This document shows positions 33,146 to 40,932 of a stretch of 64,000 bases of DNA, in pieces (position 1 is the first letter of the stretch; every line of letters begins with the position of its first letter). The notes under the pieces are model-generated. The model was not told where the DNA came from and made no database searches. It worked only from the letters and a program-made list of their open reading frames with translations. The stretch is from an uncultured Clostridia bacterium. GTDB taxonomy: Bacteria; Bacillota; Clostridia; Oscillospirales; Acutalibacteraceae. The stretch spans positions 1 through 64,000 of the forward strand of contig CAMJMQ010000003.1 in assembly GCA_946407065.1 (NCBI GenBank), given 5' to 3'. The position numbers were made by a program, and so were the translations under genes.

Positions 33146-35074
33146 ATGTCCAAAGAAAAGAATTCAAATCAGGACAGCTATCCCTATGAAATCAGGGATA
33201 ACTATCTCTTCGTTACAACGGTCTCAAAGCGCGGGAGCATCACCACGAAGGTCTGTAACTTCGTCCCGCGTATCGTCAGCGAGAAAACGGTCGACGACGG
33301 CGCGGTGACGGAAAAGACGCTGGTGCTCAGCGGTATTCATGCCGACGGGAGCACACTCCCGCCTGTCGAGGTAAACGGCGCCGATCTGAGCAACTTCAAC
33401 TGGCTTCTCGACAAGTGGGGCGCGAAGTGCATCATCGAGGTCGGTCAGCGGTGCAAGGATCAACTGCGCTACTACATCCAGACGACCTCTGAGAACGCCG
33501 AACAGCTCACAGAGTATCATGTGACCGGGTGGAAGAAAATCGATGGCGAGTGGCATTTTCTTCTGCCGCAAAGCCTTCCCCTTGAGGGGAAGGTGGGCAA
33601 TTCGCTTGCAAATTGGTCGGATGAGGTGGAAACCTCTCCGATAGAACAATTTACGGGATGGAGTGGAAACGCTTCCACCTCATCCGTCACCGCCAACAAG
33701 TTGTCGGCGACACCTTCCCCTCAAGGGGAAGGCTTGAACGTAACCTTGAAAGGCAAGCTCCGATATTACTGTGGCGAGCGTAATTGGAGCAAAACCGATC
33801 TGCACACAGCGAAGCTGTTGTATACGATGCCTCCCGCGAGAAAGGAGATCATCCATCCGCTTCTGGCGTATGCGTTTCTGACGCTGCTCAATGAGTTTCT
33901 CAAACAAACGGGTTGTATGCCAAAATTCACTCTCTTCCTCACAGGTCGTACAGGCACCAGAAAGAGTACGATCGCCGCGCTGATACTCAGCTTCTTCGGC
34001 GCGTTTACCTCAACCGATCTGCCGATGTCCTTCCAGGATACGGCGAACAGTATCACTGCGAACGCCTTTACTCTCAAGGATGTGCTGACCTGCATCGACG
34101 ACTTCTATCCCTCGGATAACGCCGAAATGAAGAAGCTCAACACGACCGCACAGAAGATCATGCGCGCCTACGGCGATCGAACCGGACGCGGGAGAATGAG
34201 AGCAGATTGTACATTGATGGAAAACCGTCCGCCTCAAGGAAACGCCATCATCACAGGCGAGCTGAGACCCGACGTCGGCGAAAGCGGTATCGCAAGATAC
34301 TTCCCCTTGGAGCTGAAGGACGGCGACGTGAACCTCGCTTACCTCACGGAGTATCAGGGAGAAGCGGCGCAGGGAGTCTATCGCCGTACCATGTACGCGT
34401 ACACGGAATGGCTCAAACGAAGATTTATTTGCGACGATGATCACGAGGAAAATTTCGTGAAAAGGCTGAGAGAATTATATGATTTTTACCGCAGTGATTT
34501 CCTCAGTCACGGCGTAAAATGTCACGGAAGATTGCCTGAGATCGTCGCGTGTTTGATGATCGGTATGAGATTCTTTCTCTACTTTTTGAAAGAAAACGGC
34601 GTGATTTTTCAAGACGAAAAGGACGAGGAAATCAAAAACTTTTCCGATCTTTTACTCCGAGTTGCCGCACAGCAGGCAGTGGATATTGAATACGAAAAGC
34701 CCGCAAATATCTTCGTCCGCAAGCTCTACGCGCTGATGGAAAGCGGAGATGTTGTACTGAAAAAGAAGGGCAGTCACGGAGATTATACACCGAGCTTTTT
34801 CAGCGGGATCGTCAATTCCGATTATCTCATGATCCATCTCGACAGCGTGTTTCCTCTTATCAAGAAGCTCTGCAGCGACTCGGGTGAAGCGTTTCCGTAT
34901 ACCAAGAATTCGATCATGAAGGCGCTGGTTGAAGAAGGGATCGCCGAACCGGGCAGACAGTCGACTACCCGCGTCACTAAGATCCAAAACTTCTCAATGC
35001 GGTTGCTGTATCTGCGTAAGGACAAAACCGACGCGATCGCAGAGGTGAACGGCGACGTTGAGGAGGTAGCTTAA
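33146..35074 (+). CDS. DUF927-type replication ATPase of the mobile element, with an in-frame palindromic insertion
   Basis: A 642-residue protein. The middle carries a AAA+-like ATPase: GRTGTRKST (Walker A, near 266) and CIDDFYP (Walker B, near 316), then IARYFPLEL. These features match DUF927-containing helicase/primase-like proteins of plasmids and integrative elements. Residues about 142-196 are encoded by a 165-base palindromic repeat (33571-33735) that adds exactly 55 codons with no stop. GAAAGGAGG precedes the ATG. It probably supports replication of the excised element; the biochemical role is inferred. Confidence 0.75.
   Translation: MSKEKNSNQDSYPYEIRDNYLFVTTVSKRGSITTKVCNFVPRIVSEKTVDDGAVTEKTLVLSGIHADGSTLPPVEVNGADLSNFNWLLDKWGAKCIIEVGQRCKDQLRYYIQTTSENAEQLTEYHVTGWKKIDGEWHFLLPQSLPLEGKVGNSLANWSDEVETSPIEQFTGWSGNASTSSVTANKLSATPSPQGEGLNVTLKGKLRYYCGERNWSKTDLHTAKLLYTMPPARKEIIHPLLAYAFLTLLNEFLKQTGCMPKFTLFLTGRTGTRKSTIAALILSFFGAFTSTDLPMSFQDTANSITANAFTLKDVLTCIDDFYPSDNAEMKKLNTTAQKIMRAYGDRTGRGRMRADCTLMENRPPQGNAIITGELRPDVGESGIARYFPLELKDGDVNLAYLTEYQGEAAQGVYRRTMYAYTEWLKRRFICDDDHEENFVKRLRELYDFYRSDFLSHGVKCHGRLPEIVACLMIGMRFFLYFLKENGVIFQDEKDEEIKNFSDLLLRVAAQQAVDIEYEKPANIFVRKLYALMESGDVVLKKKGSHGDYTPSFFSGIVNSDYLMIHLDSVFPLIKKLCSDSGEAFPYTKNSIMKALVEEGIAEPGRQSTTRVTKIQNFSMRLLYLRKDKTDAIAEVNGDVEEVA
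33571..33735. repeat. 165-bp palindromic element inside a coding region
   Basis: The terminal inverted repeats are perfect over 25 bases (33571-33595 and 33711-33735; core CCTTCCCCTTGAGGGGAAGG). An inner pair, GGATGAGGTGGAA/TTCCACCTCATCC, lies at 33619-33631 and 33673-33685. The length is a multiple of three and the frame stays open. Similar GGGGAAGG palindromes are widespread between genes in gut clostridia (general knowledge). Confidence 0.9.
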
Positions 35075-35662
35075 GAAAGCGCGCTCTGCGCGCATTTCGC
35101 ATAGCCATCTCCCGTTGCCGCACAGCGGCAAACCGGGAGGGCATACAAATCTTTTTTTACTTGACACGCGTGTCCTCAAACGAGCAGTCTCCTGTAAAGT
35201 AAAAAAAGTGTAACTCTGTAACCGAGATTGAGAAAGCCGCTTGGCGATTGAGATTCTCAATAAACTTTGCTTGTAACCTCGGCTGTAACTCAGCGAAAAA
35301 AAGTGTAGCCGGTAACACTTGAGGAACAGCTTGGTTACACTTTTACAGATATTCAAAAAGCTGATGAAGCCTTGACTTTTGTTTCGGAGTAACAGAAGTT
35401 ACAGTTTTCTGCAGAGCATACCCTACAGAAAGCGAAAAGATATTTTTTCTTTCTGCCAGTAAAACTATGAGCTTCTTTCAACGAGAAGTTTTTCAGCCCG
35501 TTACTATGGGCTGCTCTCAACGAGTGACTTTTCTTTCTGCATCCCTATAGTATCCATCTATAAGGGAGCGGAGGCAAGCAGAGCGTCCGGCTGTCCGCCG
35601 AACACATGACTTCCGGGCAGTAGCCCGGACCCACTACAAAAACGCTAATGAGGTGATTAATT
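35075..35662 (+). other. Non-coding region with hairpins; candidate oriT at about 35545-35650
   Basis: The 590 bases between the replication gene and mobC have no gene. They contain TTGACACGCGTGTC (35161-35174), repeated AAAAAAAGTGTA words, and, next to mobC, the hairpin CCGGGC/GCCCGG (35617-35632) beside a GC-rich patch GAGCGTCCGGCTGTCC. Transfer origins of mobilizable elements usually lie just upstream of mobC, hence the suggestion. No nick site can be named. Confidence 0.4.
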
Positions 35663-35974
35663 ATTGCAAAAAGAAAGAGAAATGTAACGTTATCGATTCG
35701 ATTGACAGCAGAAGAAAAGAAAGAGATTGCCGCCAAAGCGAAGCAGGCTCAGATGTCTTTGACTGATTATCTGATCGATTGTTCACGCAAAACGACGATC
35801 AAGGTTACAGATTTATCATCGATCCTTGTGGAGCTGAAACGCATCGGCAACAACCTCAATCAGATCGCGCGCAAGGCAAATTCACGGAGGTTTTTCTTCG
35901 CAAAGTTCGATTCTGTCATCGAAGGTCAGCGGAAAATCTACGACGCGATTCTCAGTATGATGGGAGAAGATTGA
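35663..35974 (+). CDS. MobC-like relaxosome protein
   Basis: A 103-residue accessory protein. The N-terminal RKRNVTLSIRLTAEEKKEI looks like the ribbon-helix-helix DNA-binding strand. The C-terminal part, LVELKRIGNNLNQIARKAN, is the conserved MobC motif. GAGGTGA lies 6 bases before ATT 35663, which I take as a rare start codon; the next usual start, TTG 35702, would cut the DNA-binding strand away. The relaxase starts 3 bases after its stop. The pair forms the relaxosome at oriT. Confidence 0.75.
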   Translation: MAKRKRNVTLSIRLTAEEKKEIAAKAKQAQMSLTDYLIDCSRKTTIKVTDLSSILVELKRIGNNLNQIARKANSRRFFFAKFDSVIEGQRKIYDAILSMMGED

Positions 35975-35977
35975 TAC

Positions 35978-37198
35978 GTGGCAACAGTAATTTTCATCAA
36001 AGAAAGCAGACAAAATCCGTCCGCGATGCGAGCCGTTATCAACTATTGTCAGCAGGAATATAAGACCTTTGACCGCCGATCCAAACGGCAATTGGTCAGC
36101 GGAATCAACTGTGACGGAGCAAATTCCTATCGTGAATTTATGGCAACGAAAAAGGTTTACGGCAAGGCTGACGGGATATTTTTCTACCAGTACGCGCAGT
36201 CCTTTTCGCCGACAGAGGAGCTCACGCCCGAGCAGGCGCACGAGATCTCAATGGAGTTTGCCGAGAGAGCGTGGCCGGGGCAAGAAGTTCTCGTCGCCAC
36301 ACACTGCGACGCCAACCATCTCCACAGCCACTTTGTTATCAATTCCGTGAGCTTTGAATCAGGGAAAAAGCTCCGCCAATCGCCCTCTACTCTCAGACAG
36401 TTAAGAGCGCTCAGTGATGAGATTTGCCTCGCTCACGGGCTCTCCGTTCTCACGCCATACGAGAACGGAGGCCGCAGGATTTCCAACCGTGAGTATCGAG
36501 CGAGGATGAGAGGCAACAGCTGGAAACAAAAGCTCGCTGAGGACATTGACAAGTCGATGGAGTACAGCGGCAGCAGAGATGAATTCGTCAGAGCGATGTC
36601 GATTCTCGGATACCGAATGACATGGACGGACGAGAGAAAATACCTGACCTTTCACTGTCCCAACGGCAGAAGTTGCCGCGATAAAAGTCTTCATGATGAA
36701 AAATATCTAAAGAAAAATATCGAGAACGAACTCGATTTCAGAGAGAATTCGGACGGCGTTTCAGAAGAAAAACAGCCGACCGGCTGGGAGAAATCGCGCG
36801 AGCTTTATGAACAGCACTTGCGCGAACGCGCCCTTGCAAAAGCCGAAACGCAAAAGATTTCCGAAAGTTATTCCGATCCCTCAAACCGCATTATCGGTGG
36901 AGTCGACAGCCTCGCCGGAGCGGTAGCAAGGATCGTTGATAACGATAATGAGGATCCCGAGGAACGCCGCAAGCGGATCGAAGGGCAGGAGAACGACGCG
37001 GCGATCGGAGCGCTGATCGGAGCGGGCGTCGGGCTGATTTCCTCCGTCGCAAACAGGACGGAAGAGTCGACTGAAAGCTCCGAGGAAGATGATTATCAGA
37101 GAGAAGAAATCCTCGAAGAAGTCTTCGACGAGGACGACTATGGCGATGAATATTACGACGACGAAGACGAGGGACAAGGCTTCTCAATGGTGATGTAA
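35978..37198 (+). CDS. Relaxase, MobA/VirD2 (MobP) type
   Basis: A 406-residue protein starting with GTG after GGGAGAAG. Tyr residues near the N-terminus (AVINYCQQEYK) are candidates for the nicking Tyr. HCDANHLHSHFVINSV is the metal-binding His motif of MobP relaxases. The C-terminal quarter is highly acidic (EEVFDEDDYGDEYYDDEDEG). It should nick oriT and pilot the strand into a recipient with a conjugation apparatus supplied in trans, since no type IV secretion genes are present. That makes the element mobilizable rather than self-transmissible. Confidence 0.85.
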   Translation: MATVIFIKESRQNPSAMRAVINYCQQEYKTFDRRSKRQLVSGINCDGANSYREFMATKKVYGKADGIFFYQYAQSFSPTEELTPEQAHEISMEFAERAWPGQEVLVATHCDANHLHSHFVINSVSFESGKKLRQSPSTLRQLRALSDEICLAHGLSVLTPYENGGRRISNREYRARMRGNSWKQKLAEDIDKSMEYSGSRDEFVRAMSILGYRMTWTDERKYLTFHCPNGRSCRDKSLHDEKYLKKNIENELDFRENSDGVSEEKQPTGWEKSRELYEQHLRERALAKAETQKISESYSDPSNRIIGGVDSLAGAVARIVDNDNEDPEERRKRIEGQENDAAIGALIGAGVGLISSVANRTEESTESSEEDDYQREEILEEVFDEDDYGDEYYDDEDEGQGFSMVM

Positions 37199-37325
37199 TA
37201 ATTATAAAAAACTTTCGGATTTCATATAGACTTTTCAAAAAAGGTGTGGTAGTGTTTGGTTCAACAAACCAGACGCGACCGCGCCTGATGCACGTATCAA
37301 CTAAACACCAGAAAGGAAGATATTT

Positions 37326-37493
37326 ATGGCAACTGAAAACAAGACAAAGATCCATTCCGTACATTATAACTACGTCGGAACCGATGAACAGTTCAACGCA
37401 TTCATCAAAAGCGTTGTGAAGGACTATATCACAGAAGACAGCTTGCTTCCCGATCAGGAAGAAGAAATACCCGTTGTCAAGAAGTCTGCATAA
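37326..37493 (+). CDS. 55-residue protein of unknown function between relaxase and recombinase
   Basis: A short gene: MATENKTKIHSVHYNYVGTD, then EQFNAFIKSVVKDYITED, and an acidic end with EEEIPVVKKSA. AGAAAGGAAG lies 6 bases upstream. Its stop is 34 bases before the recombinase ATG. The position, next to a large serine recombinase, would suit a small directionality or regulatory protein, but no known family is recognised. Confidence 0.6.
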   Translation: MATENKTKIHSVHYNYVGTDEQFNAFIKSVVKDYITEDSLLPDQEEEIPVVKKSA

Positions 37494-37527
37494 CCGCAGG
37501 CTTTATTTATATATTAGGAGGCATAAA

Positions 37528-39183
37528 ATGAAGGTATGGTTATACTACCGACTTTCACGGGATGAGGACGTCGAACTGAATTCACTCACGAACCAGAGAA
37601 ACATCCTCGTGGAGTTCGCTAACACCAATCATCATGAGATCGTCGGAGAATCCTTTGACGATAACGTCAGCGGAATGCATTTCAACCGTGAGGGTATCAA
37701 CAAGATCTATGAACAGGTTGAGCAGGACACCATTGAAGCGATCATCGTCAAGGATATGTCCCGTCTCGGCAGACACAAAACACAGACTGCGCTGTTCATC
37801 GATTATCTCAGAGAGCATGACGTAAGGGTTCTGTCGGTTACCGAGAACCTTGACACAAGTAACGAGGACGATGATCTGATCATCGGCTTCAAGGGATTGT
37901 TCAACGATATGTACGCACGCGATATCAGCAAAAAGGTGCGCGCCGGTATGGTACAGAAGCAGAAGAAGGGCTTTGTCATGATACCGCCGCTCGGCTACTT
38001 CAAGGACAAAAACACCAACCAGGTCCTCGTGGTAGAGGAACACGCGCGTATCGTCAGAAGAATATTCGATATGTATCTTGAGGGCTATGGCTTTTCTGCC
38101 ATAGCCCGTATCTTTAATGAAGAGGGAATCAAATCTCCCGCCTATTATCAGAAGCAACTCCTCGGCAAAAATCTCGGCTGCAATAAGCCGAAGATCGGCT
38201 TCAAGTACCTGTGGGATAACACTGGAGTAAAAAGAATATTGGAAAACGAATTCTACATCGGAACGGTGACCTGCCACAAAACCTATAATAACAAGATCAC
38301 ACATATCCGAAAGGACATTCCGAAAGAAGAACAGTTTGTACACGAAAACTTCGTTACCCCGATCATTTCAAAAGAAAAGTTCGAACTGGTACAAAAGCTA
38401 ATCGCACAAAAGAAAAGCGGTAACGTCAGGGCGAGCGCAGGAAATCCCTGTCACCGATACACGGGACTGCTCGAATGCGGCGACTGCGGATCGACCTTCG
38501 TCGCGATCAAACGCCAATGGCGTAACAAACCCCTGCGAATCGAATATGCTTGTAACGCTTACCACCGCTACGGAAAAGAGAATTGCACAGCTCACAGGAT
38601 CAACGAGACTGAACTCGACGACCTTGTATACAAAGAGATTCTGAACATTCGCGAGCAGGCAAAAAGAATCTATCACAACATCGACAGCGACGTTCAGAAA
38701 TGGATGAAAAAGAAAAGCACCGTCAACGGAAGAATCGAAAGTCTCAAGACAGAGCTTGAGCAGCGCAAATCAGACCAAAAAGAGATTCTTCTCGAACGCA
38801 TACGTGACAAAGAACACGCTGAGGTCTATAACGAAATGCTCGCCTCCTGCGAGGAAGATATCAAACGGATAAAGCAAGAGCTGAGCGACATCATCAACTA
38901 CAACGATACGATCAAAAAACGAAAGTCCGAGATGAAAGAGACAGTCGATTTGATAGAAGAAATCATTCAGGAAGGACAGATCAGCAATGCCAATCTCCGG
39001 CAACTGGTCGATAAAATCATTATTTACGAGGACGCGGAAGGTCTCAGGTTGCAGATAAACCTCAACGCTTCTTTCACCGAACACATGACAATATTCGATG
39101 AGAATGGAAAAAGCAGGGCTGACTATCAAGTCATCAACAACAATTACCCCTCCCCCATGCGTCGAAGAATGATAAAGGGATAA
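37528..39183 (+). CDS. Large serine recombinase (integrase of the island)
   Basis: A 551-residue site-specific recombinase. The resolvase domain starts MKVWLYYRLSRDED with catalytic Ser10. The Recombinase domain (about 155-270) is followed by a zinc ribbon (CGDCGSTF ... C ... C) and a long coiled coil (about 395-490), then a DUF4368-like tail ending NNNYPSPMRRRM. Start ATG with TTAGGAGG upstream. It lies 490 bases from the right end of the island and is the only integrase, so it is the likely enzyme for the TCAGGT junctions. The pairing with that site is inferred. Confidence 0.9.
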   Translation: MKVWLYYRLSRDEDVELNSLTNQRNILVEFANTNHHEIVGESFDDNVSGMHFNREGINKIYEQVEQDTIEAIIVKDMSRLGRHKTQTALFIDYLREHDVRVLSVTENLDTSNEDDDLIIGFKGLFNDMYARDISKKVRAGMVQKQKKGFVMIPPLGYFKDKNTNQVLVVEEHARIVRRIFDMYLEGYGFSAIARIFNEEGIKSPAYYQKQLLGKNLGCNKPKIGFKYLWDNTGVKRILENEFYIGTVTCHKTYNNKITHIRKDIPKEEQFVHENFVTPIISKEKFELVQKLIAQKKSGNVRASAGNPCHRYTGLLECGDCGSTFVAIKRQWRNKPLRIEYACNAYHRYGKENCTAHRINETELDDLVYKEILNIREQAKRIYHNIDSDVQKWMKKKSTVNGRIESLKTELEQRKSDQKEILLERIRDKEHAEVYNEMLASCEEDIKRIKQELSDIINYNDTIKKRKSEMKETVDLIEEIIQEGQISNANLRQLVDKIIIYEDAEGLRLQINLNASFTEHMTIFDENGKSRADYQVINNNYPSPMRRRMIKG

Positions 39184-39193
39184 AAAAGCAAAA

Positions 39194-39237
39194 GGCAGGC
39201 AGATAACTCACACAGCTATCTGTCTGCCATATTTTTT
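39194..39237 (+). terminator. Terminator after the recombinase gene
   Basis: GGCAGGCAGATA pairs with TATCTGTCTGCC, then ATATTTTTT. Confidence 0.8.
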
Positions 39238-39295
39238 GATTTAAAGAAAATAATCGTTTCATGAATCTGAAAACCAGAGTACAATTAACAAAAAA

Positions 39296-39413
39296 ATTGG
39301 CAGACGCACGATGTTGTGTGACGATATATCAGTCATTATATACAACAAAACCATATAACATTTGTGCGAATAGGACAATAGAAAAGGTGCATAGGTTACG
39401 CGTCTGCCAACAA
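39296..39413. repeat. Inverted repeat copied from a tRNA-Leu D arm
   Basis: TTGGCAGACGC at 39296-39306 and its complement GCGTCTGCCAA at 39401-39411 frame about 115 bases without a gene. The word equals the D-arm region of the nearby tRNA-Leu genes. It could be a remnant of earlier recombination. Confidence 0.45.
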
Positions 39414-39433
39414 TTATTTTTCCTCTGAAAATA

Positions 39434-39462
39434 CAAAAAGCCCGATAAAATCGAGCTTTTTG
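39434..39462 (-). terminator. Terminator of the tRNA-Leu transcript
   Basis: On the minus strand AAAAAGCTCGA and TCGGGCTTTTT pair (one G-T) around a TTTTA loop. It follows directly after the CCA of the tRNA. Confidence 0.75.
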
Positions 39463-39550
39463 TGGTGCGGATAACAGGAGTTGAACCTGCATGAGCGCAA
39501 TGCTCACATGGACCTGAACCATGCGCGTCTGCCTATTCCGCCATATCCGC
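39463..39550 (-). tRNA. tRNA-Leu(CAG), intact, at the right end of the island
   Basis: An 88-nt gene with encoded CCA. The acceptor stem is GCGGATA/TATCCGC, the anticodon stem CATGG/CCATG holds loop TTCAGGT (anticodon CAG), and there is a long variable arm (GAGC/GCTC) and a T arm GCAGG/CCTGT. It lies inside the island. Its leader (39572-39632) is a near copy of the leader in front of the split host gene, so it should be made from the host promoter at 39779-39807. The acceptor stem differs from the host gene (GCAGGTA). Confidence 0.92.
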
Positions 39551-39652
39551 ATATTCGTTTTTACCCTCTGAATTTTTACACGGCAGAGAGGTGAGAGCCG
39601 AGGTGGAGCTTACCGCTTGATCCACATTTGCAAGATAAGTCGGAATTTTGCA

Positions 39653-39666
39653 AGTTCACCGACGTG
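39653..39666 (-). other. Right recombination arm of the island
   Basis: Minus strand CACGTCGGTGAACT, 5 bases inside the TCAGGT core. It is the exact inverted counterpart of 17182-17195. Confidence 0.6.
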
Positions 39667-39671
39667 GTGTA

Positions 39672-39710
39672 ACCTGAACCGTACGCGTCTGCCAATTCCG
39701 CCATACCTGC
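39672..39710 (-). pseudogene. 5' part of the split tRNA-Leu(CAG)
   Basis: The minus strand starts GCAGGTATGGCGGAATTGGC and proceeds through the D arm and the 5' anticodon stem TACGG to the loop TTCAGGT, where it ends. The missing 48 bases are at 17119-17166 on the same strand. Joined, the acceptor (GCAGGTA/TACCTGC) and anticodon (TACGG/CCGTA) stems pair perfectly. Confidence 0.85.
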
Positions 39711-39778
39711 ATGTTCTCTCATATTTTTACACGGCTGAGAGTGCCGAGGCGGAGCATCTCGCTTCATCCACAAGCGTT

Positions 39779-39807
39779 ATTATATCAAATGCGGACGAGA
39801 ATGTCAA
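39779..39807 (-). promoter_or_regulatory. Promoter of the tRNA-Leu genes
   Basis: Minus strand TTGACA (39802-39807), a 17-base spacer, and TATAAT (39779-39784), a perfect consensus. It reads first into the split tRNA-Leu, then into the intact one. The bases from 39808 to 40035 hold nothing I recognise. Confidence 0.8.
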
Positions 39808-40035
39808 TACTTCGGTCAAGATTTTTTCAGAGCTTTATGTGAGGTTCGCTCATCCGCCGACACAGCGGAAAACATATGTCCTTATGCCTCGTCGAATCGT
39901 GCCGCAAAAAGAAACGGATGCCGAGGAATCCCGCGGACAATCCGCGCAGATACCAACACGCATCCGAATCCATGCCCCTGAAACGGGTCGAGGGCAGTTC
40001 TCTTCATTATATGCAAAAAAGGTATTCGATATGCC

Positions 40036-40818
40036 TCAGCTGTCACTTTCGATCACACTCAGCGGGTCAATGGTGCGGTTGCCGGAGCGGATCTCGATGT
40101 GCACATGCGGCTCATCCTCATTTTCACAGGGGATCTGTCCCACTGTGCCGATGGTATCGCCCGTGCTGAGCTGCTGCCCCTTTTCCACCATCAGCTGTGA
40201 ATCCAAGCCGCAGTAGTAGACATAGCAATCGCCGCAATCCACCTCAATGATGGCACCGTATAATTCTGATACAGAAATATCGCTGACGGTACCGTCACAC
40301 ATCGCATAGACATTTTCGCCTTCATCCGCTGCAAAATCACACCCGACATGTGCGCGATAATCGCGCAGGGTCTTGCTGTAGACCGCATCCTCGCTGTAGG
40401 GCTTGGTGACCTGCCCGCTCTTGACGGGATAGACCATGCTGCTTTCAATATTCAGCACCGCCTGCAAACGATCCGCCCCCATGTTCTGGTTGGCGGACTG
40501 CGCCTCACTGGGCTTCGTTTCACTGATGACCAGCTTGCGTGCGGGTTCGGTCACTTCTTCGGTGGGCTCCTCTGTCGGCACCTCGGTCATTGCCTCGGTC
40601 GCTTCCACCGTCACACCGGTCATCTCCTGCCCCACTGCCGCGTTCTCGGTGGAGAGGGATGAAAAGTAGGTGTTATCACTCGGCTCGGTAGTATCACTCA
40701 GGGTAGAATACGCCGACCACACGGCAAATCCCACCGCCATCATACAGATGGAGAGCGCGATGTAAAAGCTCACGCGCTCCGTCGGTTTTTTCTCTTTTGC
40801 GTGTCTGTAATTTTTCAT
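40036..40818 (-). CDS. M23 metallopeptidase, SpoIIQ-like
   Basis: A 260-residue single-pass membrane protein: basic N-terminus, one helix (about 20-40), a Thr/Glu-rich linker, and an M23/LytM domain from about 120. RAHVGCDFAADEGENVYA holds His and Asp of the zinc site and HVHIEIRSG the final His. This size and layout match the sporulation protein SpoIIQ, which bridges mother cell and forespore, and sigG is also in the window. The start at 40818 has GGAGG upstream. An envelope peptidase of other function is possible. Confidence 0.75.
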   Translation of the reverse strand: MKNYRHAKEKKPTERVSFYIALSICMMAVGFAVWSAYSTLSDTTEPSDNTYFSSLSTENAAVGQEMTGVTVEATEAMTEVPTEEPTEEVTEPARKLVISETKPSEAQSANQNMGADRLQAVLNIESSMVYPVKSGQVTKPYSEDAVYSKTLRDYRAHVGCDFAADEGENVYAMCDGTVSDISVSELYGAIIEVDCGDCYVYYCGLDSQLMVEKGQQLSTGDTIGTVGQIPCENEDEPHVHIEIRSGNRTIDPLSVIESDS

Positions 40819-40932
40819 ATAAAAACGCCTCCGCCCATAGTATGAGCGGAAGCGTGTCGGTTTATTCAGTTGAATTGATAACATCGGTTGAGTTGTCACG
40901 GGACGACACTCGTGTCACCCCTGATCATCGGA

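Larger units (their letters stand above)
17173..39671. mobile_element. 22.5 kb integrated island splitting tRNA-Leu(CAG), probably an integrative mobilizable element
   Basis: Both ends lie at TCAGGT, the anticodon loop of a tRNA-Leu gene whose 5' and 3' parts flank the island in one orientation. Just inside each end is the same 14-mer in inverted orientation, CACGTCGGTGAACT (17182-17195, and minus strand 39653-39666). Contents include a serine recombinase 0.5 kb from the right end, a relaxase, MobC and a replication ATPase. The base composition from 20.6 to 31 kb is visibly more AT-rich than in the flanks. A further half-site at 20645 and an inverted tRNA piece at 20443 suggest the left 3.3 kb is a second layer. 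Confidence 0.75.

Noticed and set aside
39296-39413. Third tRNA-Leu in the gap after the recombinase
   Set aside because: Only the D-arm word TTGGCAGACGC is present, in inverted pairs; acceptor and T arms are missing.
17173-39671. The island as a self-transmissible conjugative element
   Set aside because: No VirB4, VirD4 or other secretion genes occur; only MobC and a relaxase are present, so it can at most be mobilised.
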